Source: Euphorbia lathyris
Taxonomy: Eukaryota > Streptophyta > Magnoliopsida > Malpighiales > Euphorbiaceae
Reading direction: 5' to 3'
Length of the DNA stretch: 64,000 nt
Assembly: GCF_963576675.1 (NCBI RefSeq)
Contig: NC_088917.1
Span: 32,084,501-32,148,500, forward strand
The translations under genes were made by a program, and so were the position numbers. Shown here one piece after another: positions 23,362 through 32,400 of this stretch. Within the stretch, counting starts at the first letter, position 1. Each line of letters begins with the position of its first letter. The notes below the pieces were generated by a model that made no database searches, was not told the DNA's origin, and saw only the letters and a program-made list of their open reading frames with translations.

Positions 23362-23842
23362 TTACTGAAGAGGATTAAACATACCAACAGCTTCTCTCAG
23401 TATGCTGAACTGCTCACGGGCCAGTGGCTTCGTGAAGATATCCGCAAGCTGCTCGTCCGTTGGGACAAAGGTCAGATGCTGACATGGTCTCTAATGAAGT
23501 GATGTCTGATGCTGACATGCTTCATTCTGCTGTGTTGAATTGGGTTCTTTGAAAGATCAATTGCACTTTTGTTGTCACATTTGACTTCAATTGTCTTTGT
23601 TTGAACACCATAGTCTTCAAGCTGTTGCTTAATCCATAGGACTTGAGCAACACAGTGACCAGCAGCAATGTACTCAGCTTCAGTGGTAGACAAGGCTACT
23701 GACGCCTGCTTTTTGCTGAACCAGGATACAAGACAGCTTCCTAAGAAGTGACATCCTCCAGAGGTGCTTTTACGTTCCAGCTTATCCCGTCCATAGTCAG
23801 CGTCAGTGTATCCAATGAGTGTGAAATTATGAGTATTTCGAC
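23362..23842 (-). pseudogene. Sirevirus pol, RNase H and C-terminus
   Basis: The minus strand encodes LIGYTDADYGRDKLERKSTS, GGCHFLGSCLVSW, LSTTEAEYIAAGHC and NPIQHSRMKHVSIRHHFIRD, the RNase H of Ty1/copia elements. A frameshift near 23485 leads to LADIFTKPLAREQF and a stop at 23362. The upstream border is the Tat LTR. RT and most of integrase are absent on both sides of that element. Confidence 0.88.
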
Positions 23843-25991
23843 TGTCAGATACCGAATTAAAGGTATTATCCGAGGACTAGACTCTTTATTTTATTTAATT
23901 TATTCTCTCCTTCTATTTATTTTTTTTATGCTATAGTTCTTATTCCTTTAGTTATTTATTTATTTTGTCACGTTTTATTTAGTTAGCGTATTTATTTAAT
24001 TTTCGTTTCGTGTTAAATAAAATTCGGTTTTGTTTTAAAATAAAAACCTCGTTTTGGATATCCCAATATGAACCGTGATCCGATAAAAAGGTAGTTCGGG
24101 TATCGAAAATGTTGTAATTATAAGTTTTTTTTTAATTTAAAAGAGGTTTCCAAATAACGTTTTAAAACAAAAACATCGTTTTAGGAATTTCCGTTTTCGA
24201 CTATGATCCATCTTTGGTAGTTCGGAAGTCCAAAACGATTGAATTAGATTTAATTTAAAGCTTTTGAATAAATCTGGAAAATATTGGAGTGCTGCTGTAA
24301 TTTGTCAATTCTGTCACTAAATGCTGTTTACCGACGGATTTTCCGTCGGTAAATCTGCCAAAATGTAAAAAATGTCATTTCGGTCCCTTTTTCTTAACTT
24401 TTAGACTTTTAATCCTTAGTATATATATATATATAATTATGTAATACATGTTTTTCAAATTATTTTAGAATTTTAGTATATACATCTATTTTAGAATATT
24501 GGTATATCATTTTTATTTTATTTTATAATATAAGTATAAATATATATATAAGTATTTCCTTTTTATTAACTTAGGCTATGATTAAATATTAGTTATTTGA
24601 TATTTTATGAAATAATGGATGGATATTAGTGTATGTCATTTTTGGTATTTAAACTATATTAATTATGTATATATATGTATAGTTTTGGGAACATTTGGGT
24701 TATTTTGTTGATTATTGAAGGAAGTTATTTTTGGGTAAATATTATTTTCTTATCCATAAGATTTACTTATTGCTTTAGCATTTTTAAAGTATAAGTATAT
24801 AGTACCTATTATTTCCATATACATAAAGTTCCTCTTATATTAATTTTTGGGTTTTCATATCCTCCTTTTTGATTTACTTGTATATATATATATGTCTAAA
24901 TTATTTTCTCTATTCTTTTGGGCCCATTCATGGGTCTATGTCTCAAATGGGCCTTGTTTGATTATAAGTCTTGCTTTAAATAAGTGTCTTATTGTAATTA
25001 TAATAGTTAGAGAGTCCATTAAATAAGTGGGGAAAATAAATCACAAAAAGAGAGTTTTCAATTAAATTATTTAAGCTAATGAGCTTTCTTAGATCTCTAA
25101 TGTAGATAAATAGAGTCATTTTGGTTGATATTTCAAATCGTATTCAAAACACCACGTTTTAAAACCTTAGTCCGTTCCAACGACGGATTAAGCGAACATT
25201 GTAATCAAAATCGTTTTCTTTGTTAATAATGGGGATTTTGAATCGCTTTCTTAATGAATTTGTACAAAATAAAATTGACTTGTATGTTTAACCACGTTTT
25301 CTTATTAAAAGGCTTTTACTTTAACGTTTTCAATTACTCGAGTCGTTCCAACGGCGATTCGGGTAAGCTTCATCAAACGGGGTTTTAAAACGCACCTAAA
25401 TCGTTCCAACGGCGATTAAGGTGCGAACCATGTAAATAAACTCGTTTTGGGGAAATAAGTTAGCGTAGAATAAACACACAACATAACATTTAAATACGGT
25501 TGTAAATAAATCACTTCTTTTTCCCCCCCTCTCTGTGTATGTATAAACATAAATGGGTGATTCTTTACTGATGTGGCTTTTCAATAATATATGCTCAAAA
25601 TGGTTTCTAAAAAGAGAAAGAAAAGGGTTTCAAATGAATTTTAAACTTAAAGAAGTATACGATTAGTCCGTTATCGCCTAACATGCTGAGTAGGAGGCCG
25701 GTGGTTCATAACCAGGCGATGTCGGGGTGCCTAGTAGCCTTTCTCCGGAAAGGAGCTAGCCTTCTCAGCTCGTACCTAAGTTTCTCGAACCCACACCGGT
25801 CTCCCGCAAGGGATCGGTGTTCATTTTCCCATTCGTGGGTGGCGACTCTTCCATATCTCCGAGCTCCGGTCCTGCCGAGCAGCTTGATTCCATGATTGGT
25901 TGCTTTCGGCGCCAATCCCCGCTTACGTCGCCATGAGGTTGTCCACCCCCCGGTCCGCCCGGGAGATTAGGCCGCGGCACCTCGTCTAACA
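23843..25991 (+). mobile_element. 5' LTR of Tat element
   Basis: It has a perfect inverted repeat (TTTACCGACGGA, 3-nt centre) near 24327-24353 and three copies of a CGTTCCAACG(A/G)CG(A/G)ATT motif near 25168, 25343 and 25402. The open frames at 25683-25992 reflect GC-rich sequence and are mirrored in the other LTR; they are not genes. Confidence 0.93.
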
Positions 25992-25993
25992 AG

Positions 25994-26010
25994 TGGCGAC
26001 TCTGCTGGGG
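25994..26010 (+). promoter_or_regulatory. Primer binding site of Tat element
   Basis: TGGCGACTCTGCTGGGG lies 2 nt after the LTR end and begins with TGG, as expected for pairing with a tRNA 3' CCA. I cannot name the tRNA with certainty. Confidence 0.75.
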
Positions 26011-27932
26011 AAGTGAGAAATTTGATTCCGGAAGGCGTGTATTAAGCCCTTAACGGGGACGGATCGTTTTACTTCTTTTCGTATGCACTCATATGCATTA
26101 TTGCAAACCCTTTGGGTAATTTCCGCGAAACCTCTAGCGAGAGTCCATTCGTCGCTCGAAATAGGCTAGCGTAAGTTCCCCCTTACAGTAAGGCGCCAGA
26201 GGGTCCCCATCCATTCGTTAGGGGCGAATCTGTGTGGTCCTGTGAGGTCCCGCGGTCAGCCGTGTCAGCATATAGTAGCCTTAGAAGTTTCCATAGGATT
26301 ACCCGTTACTATTTTTGATGTGATAAATGAATCAGTTCGTGTTTTCAAACCGCCATGATACGTGTCTAATCCTAAGTTATGTAAAGAAAATGAGACGATG
26401 CGTTAATATATGCTCATGAATCGACATACTAATTACCCTAAAACATCGTAACGATTTGAACTAAAGACGACTTAGTCATCTCATATGAATGAACATGTGC
26501 GACCCGCCTTGTCCCTTTTAGTGTCTCGATGAAGGCACGTGTTCAGGAAATACGTTATGACGTAAGCACGTATTAGTATAAATCGGTTCGGTGTTAAGGA
26601 TAGTTATATTTCGATACAAAAGACTATATTAACGGTAGCCGTTATTCACGTTCTTTAGATAAATTGGGATAAAACGAGATCACGACGAAACGAAAACGAA
26701 GAGCATTTCTGTTTCGAACGACCTTGTTGTAATGTGAAAAGTTTCGCACAAGTAGCCCGTCCCTTCCGAATAAAAGACGAGCTTTTACGTTATGCCTTGT
26801 GTCATTCTTAAGAGAAATGGACGTGTCCGCAAAAGGTGACTAAGAAAATAAAAAGACAAAAATGAACTAAACGACCAAAATCATTCCAAATCTACGATAT
26901 ATGTTAATCCCGCGAGTAGTTAAAGAAAATAAACCAATGCCGTTGAATACGTGCCTCGAACGAGAGTATACCCCGTTTAAAATCTCGAAGCCGAATTAAG
27001 CCAAACCATATAATTGCGCCATATGGACGAGACTGCGGGTTTTGACTAACGACTCGATCATTTCGACTGTTACCAAAACTGCAAGAAATATGGCCCGATA
27101 TACGTGTTTGCTTAAATTCGCGCCTAAAGGAAAGAAAACGGTGATATTCTCGCTTCGAACAAACACGCGATTCAACGAAACGTTGATTTTCTATAACCAC
27201 GCTGAGATGATATATCCCGTGGATTGGGAGGAACAAAGAGTTGTAATTAGCCGAAAGATTATCGTGCGCTCAAAATAAGACTCGCCATCTTTTCACGTAG
27301 CAAAATGAGCAAACGAATCCTCGACGCTAAGAACAAACACGTTACGCGATGAGTCCGTTCCCTTAAATAAAATCCAAAAGTGATTCCATCACTAAATAAA
27401 CATGTGGTTACGTCTCTCGATAGACCCAAAAGATCCCGTTGTAATCCAAAAATCGAGACACGAACCCACGCAAACAAAAGGGAACGAGTCATTGACAATA
27501 ACGAACGATTGGACTAGAAGAATAACTCGTACCACGTCTAAAAACTGAGATGCGCTCAAAGGGAGTCAAAACCCGAACTAATGCGTCTCACGAAAGGACG
27601 AAAGACGAGTTATTCTGAAAGGACAATCCAACTTGGTCGATTTCTTAGTCACTGAACGTGGATGCGTCAAAAACGAATTGTATTGTCTGATGGGTGATTT
27701 ACTTTTCCGCAATAATCGACGGCATCACGCGTCCCCTGGACCGCAATGTGAGCCCCAAACCAAAATCCTAGAAAAGAGACCTGGACCAACGAGTGTGTGG
27801 AAGAATAAGGGTGGAAGAGAGATGTTGTGATACGTGTAATTAGAACTAACATTTGTTCTTCTTATCTTATAATCGTAAATAAATAAACGCACACACCACG
27901 AATCATGCATATAAAACCATGCATACATACTA
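26011..27932 (+). other. Tat element leader, no gene seen
   Basis: About 1.9 kb between primer site and first ATG. The short frames have no recognisable domain. A long untranslated leader is usual in Tat elements. Confidence 0.6.
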
Positions 27933-29438
27933 ATGGATACCATTCGCGCAGACGTCATCATTAAGCGGTTGTGGTTTCGCGAGAGTGATCGGCTTGTCAG
28001 ACAGTTTGATCAGTTGCGAGTAGACAGTCCCGAATCTGTAGTTGTGGCTTCTGAATCGTCTTCATCCGAGTATACTCAGTCTTCCGTCAGTATGTCTGCA
28101 ACCGACGAGAAGGTGGCTGAATTGGAGAATTCTGTGAATAATATCAACGACCAGCTGGCCGCGATCTTGGCCCAGCTAGCTGAGTTAGTGCTAAAGGACA
28201 ACAAGAGTGGTAGTAAGCGTGCTGAGGATGAGGTGAACGAGGGCCCTCGCTTTGGGAATGAGGAGGATTATCAGGATTATGTCCGAAAACAGTTAGAGAA
28301 GGAGAAAGCTAAGGAAGAGGAGTGGAGGCAACACATCACACAGGAAGTGCAGGACTTGCACGGAGGAAGCTCCGGGAGTCAAGATTTCTATAACTTGAAG
28401 AATTGTTTGACAGCAACAGCTCTGCCTCTGAAATTTCGTCTCCCCGACATGAAAAAGTTCGATGGAACTGGAGATCCCACCGCTCACATGAATCAGTATG
28501 TTGCGGTAATGAAGCACACGATCCTGACTGAGGATCAAGTCCTGGGGCTGTTTAACACCTACCTAGAGGGGGCTGCCCTCACATGGTTCCATGCATTGCC
28601 TATGGTGACAAAGAAGGATTGGAAGGAATTAGCAAAGTCGTTCATCGCTCAGTATAGCTTTAACACCATGCTGGAGGTCACTTTGAAAGAATTAGAGAGC
28701 ACTAAGCAGCAGGCTGGGGAATCCTTTTCCGATTTTGTGAAAAGATGGAGGGCTAAGGCCGCGGTCATGAAACAGAAGCCGCTTGAGCAGGATCAGATCC
28801 GAATGGTGGTTGGCAACACGTTGCCGTATATTAAGAATGAGTTGAGATATATGCCGTTCACAGATTTCAATCGGATGTATAGTTGTGCCTTGACTGTCGA
28901 AGGAGATGGGGAGCCGAAGAAAGCTTATGCTAAGTGGACGAAGTCTGGATATAGTGCTGGAGGGCCTAGCGTGAGTACAGAATCCGCAGCAGTGAAAGTG
29001 GTTGATCTTAATGCTATTGAAAAGAGGCGGTTTGCCAAGTTCGATCAGACCTATGCAAAAGTTTTTGAACGTCTGCAGAAGAAGGGATTGTTAAAAGCCC
29101 TTACCCTGTATAACAAAGCTCAACCTACTCCGCAGATCCAGGCTAGAGGGTATTGTGAGTTCCACAGCAGTTATGGACATACGATTGAGAATTGTGAGAG
29201 GCTGAAACACGAAATCCAAGATTTGATTGAGGAGAAGAAGATAGCTGATCCTTCGTCAGCAAACCCTTCCGTTAGGCGCAATCCATTGCCTAATCATAGG
29301 GTAAGCGTGATCGGAGCTGGTTTGATGGAAAATGTGGTGATGGAATCTTTTGAGGAAGATGTAGAGGAGTTGTTGGACTCCGTCGAAAGAAGTAATGTGG
29401 GAAATGGTCTGTATGTGTCCTTCTTGGGTGAGGAATAA
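27933..29438 (+). CDS. gag: Tat gag (ORF1, 501 aa)
   Basis: This is the capsid/nucleocapsid precursor forming the particle that packages element RNA. Residues 55-135 are acidic with a coiled-coil look. Residues 170-310 are a retrotransposon gag module (LPDMKKFDGTGDPTAHMNQY, later GAALTWFHALP and DW..LAKSFIAQY). About residue 405 is a zinc-knuckle-like CEFHSSYGHTIENC. ATG 27933 is the first in frame. The TAA stop at 29436-29438 is in the same frame as the pol ORF starting 12 nt later, so loss of this one stop would give a continuous polyprotein. No other damage is visible. Confidence 0.88.
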   Translation: MDTIRADVIIKRLWFRESDRLVRQFDQLRVDSPESVVVASESSSSEYTQSSVSMSATDEKVAELENSVNNINDQLAAILAQLAELVLKDNKSGSKRAEDEVNEGPRFGNEEDYQDYVRKQLEKEKAKEEEWRQHITQEVQDLHGGSSGSQDFYNLKNCLTATALPLKFRLPDMKKFDGTGDPTAHMNQYVAVMKHTILTEDQVLGLFNTYLEGAALTWFHALPMVTKKDWKELAKSFIAQYSFNTMLEVTLKELESTKQQAGESFSDFVKRWRAKAAVMKQKPLEQDQIRMVVGNTLPYIKNELRYMPFTDFNRMYSCALTVEGDGEPKKAYAKWTKSGYSAGGPSVSTESAAVKVVDLNAIEKRRFAKFDQTYAKVFERLQKKGLLKALTLYNKAQPTPQIQARGYCEFHSSYGHTIENCERLKHEIQDLIEEKKIADPSSANPSVRRNPLPNHRVSVIGAGLMENVVMESFEEDVEELLDSVERSNVGNGLYVSFLGEE

Positions 29439-29450
29439 GAGGATGAACCA

Positions 29451-32400
29451 ATGGAGGAAGGATCAGATGGTGGAGCACCATATGACGAGGATAGTTCCGA
29501 AAAGACCGGTGAGGGGTCGTCTCGGACTATCGTGCCAAATTTGGGTTTGTTTAGTGGAGGAAGGGATCCTGAAGTGCACTTGCGTGAATATATGCACGAC
29601 ATGTTTATTGAATCCTTCGGAGTAGATGAGATTGCTCAGTGGTTCCACCATTCGCTGGTAGGTGAGCCTTTGGAATGGTTCCATTCATTACCCGACTCTT
29701 GCAAGCACGATTGGGATCGGTTGTCGGATTTGTTTCTAGAAAAGTATCAGAGAGCTAAAGATAAAACTGCGGAGCGCTTTGCGATGCAGATTGGACCCAT
29801 CAAGCGTCCATTGCCGAGGGTGAGCAAATATAACGGCAATAAGGACCCTATGGAGCACCGCCACTTCTACTTATCGGCTATGACAACTTTGAGTTTTAAA
29901 GAAGAAGAGATCACTAGCTTGTTTTGTAATTCACTGATGGGTGAACCGCTGATGTGGTACATGTCGCTGCCGATGTATGTTAAGACCGATTGGGGAGCTA
30001 TGACGAAGAGATTTATCAAGGAATATACGGTATGGATGCTAGCAGAGCAAACTCCTGATTCCCCGTCTTACCAAACACCTGATGCGGTGTTAGCAATGCC
30101 TAGGTATGGTGGATACCGGGATCCTGTAGAGCATGCGAGGATATTCCGCGATCATATGTATAACGCTGGATTCCCACAGTGTGAGTTGCATGAACATTTT
30201 CCGGAAACCTTGATGGGTAAAGCCTTATTGTGGCATCAGAGGCTATCAGAGGAGGAGATGGGTCATTGGATACCGCTCCGAAATGCCTTTGTGGCGAGAT
30301 ATGAAATGTACATTCCATGGACGGGATCCCTGGATGATCTGGACAGGATTAGGCAATTCCCCGAGGAACATTTTGTGGATTATGCTAGAAGGTGGAGGCA
30401 CCGTTATGAGCAGTGTAATGAGACAATGAGCGATAAGGTGCAGCTTATGTGCATACAACGAGGTGCTATTCCGTTGGCCGCAAGGAGGATGAGCCGGGTG
30501 TCCCTCCGTGACTATGATGAGTTGATAGGTTGGGCTTTGTACGGATCAGCGGATCCTTTTTTCCTGAATCCGAGTGTTCCTCACGTCGTGGATTTAATGG
30601 TCGTAGACATTTGGGCGAGTTCCTCGGACGAGGAGGATGCCAATCGAAGGGTTCCTATTAACATCTGGGACGAATCGGATGATGAGCCGAAAATTGCGGT
30701 AATGACAAAATCAGGTCATGTGGCCGAGGGAAAGGCACCAATGGTAGAGACTGAGATTGGAGAAGGGTCGGCTCCTAAGCCCGATGACCAAGTTCTTGAG
30801 CAGTTGAAGAAGATGCAAGCTAAGTCTACGGTCTGGGAAGTTTTATGCCATTCTAAGTACCATCGTGAGAACCTGATGAAGGAGTTGCAGAATTTGGTTA
30901 TTTCCATCGATACTGAGCCGGCAGCGCTAGTAGGGGCAATTATGGCCCGAAAGAAGACTGAGATCACATTTACTGACGAAGATCTTCCAGAAGAGGGGAA
31001 GGCTCATAATAAGCCATTGTATATCCGAGCGGAAATTAACGGGAAGAAGACTAGCTGTGTGATGGTCGATGATGGATCGGCCATTAATGTTTGCCCATTG
31101 AAACTCTTGTCGAAGTTGGGAGTGGAGAAAGGAGACCTGACAGCCTCTGAAACTGTGATTAGAGCATATGACGACAGCCGTAGGCACATTGAAGGAGTCT
31201 TCAAGGCCAAGTTGAAAGTGGGGCCACACGAGGAAGAAACTGAGTTCACGGTGCTGGATATCCCGGTAACCTTTGCTGTATTGTTGGGACGCCCATGGTT
31301 CCACAAGTTGGGAGGTGTGCCCTCCACGCTCCATCAGATGATCAAGTTCCCCTTCGGGGAGGAGATAGTGACGATCAGAGCTGAGAAATTAAGGTCGGTG
31401 GCAGCATTGGGAATTGAGCCTCAACTTTTCTCCGGATTCCAAGTCTCTGGGATTTACGAGTCAAGCATGACCACCGATGTGGTGAAAATGATGAAGGGAA
31501 GTTTCATCCCGGGAATGGGTTTAGGAGCATACCATCAGGGGCTGCCAGAGTTTCCGGACTTTAAGAGTCAGAAAACCCGGAGAGGTTTGGGATATGAGCA
31601 GGGGAGTCCGTCCAATGCAAGTGCTGAAGGAAAAGTAGGCTTGAGGAAGTATTTCGTGAGCGAGGGGCATGGGAAGGCATATTCAGGGACCCCCGAGGCA
31701 TGGACTAGCACGGAAGGGAAGATTCTGCCAGGGTTCGATATCTTCAATGATGTTGCCGACTGGGGCAAAGGAAAGGCAAGCTGCTTTGTCGAGGAGATCA
31801 TGATGCTGGATTTAAATGCCGAGGAGCAAGTCATCACCATTGACGCGACTGCAGGAGCTGAAATTGAGCCTAGTACCTCTGGAGTATATGAGAAGTCCGA
31901 GGATATTGAGGATGAAAATTATATTACTGCTTTGTTTGAGTCAGATGATGTAATCACCCACGCTATCAATGAAATGAATTCTGATTTTGCTTACTTGCTT
32001 GATGTCGATCATGATCATTCCATGCATTCTCATTCATATAACATGTCTACATTTGAAATCAATACGATAGAAATGTCAACTTTCAATCTTGGTACGGATG
32101 AAAATCCTAAACTTATACAAATTGCTCAAGAACTAACTATTGAAGAGAGAAATGAATTTGAGAGAATAATTAAAAAATACGAAATTGTATTCGCTTGGAC
32201 ATACGAAGACATGCCTGGAATTGATCAATCAATCGTAACTCACCGTATTCCAACATATCCCGAGGCGAGGCCTGTAAAGCAGAAGCTCCGACGTATGAGA
32301 CCCGAATGGGCAGATAAGATCAGAGAGGAGGTGAAGAAGCAGTTAGAAGCAGGATTCATCGAAGTGATCTACTATCCCCCTTGGGTTGCAAATGTAGTGC

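Noticed and set aside
25683..25995. Frames near the end of the Tat LTRs (also at 43057-43354)
   Set aside because: They occur in both LTRs as GC-rich noncoding sequence, on both strands at once.
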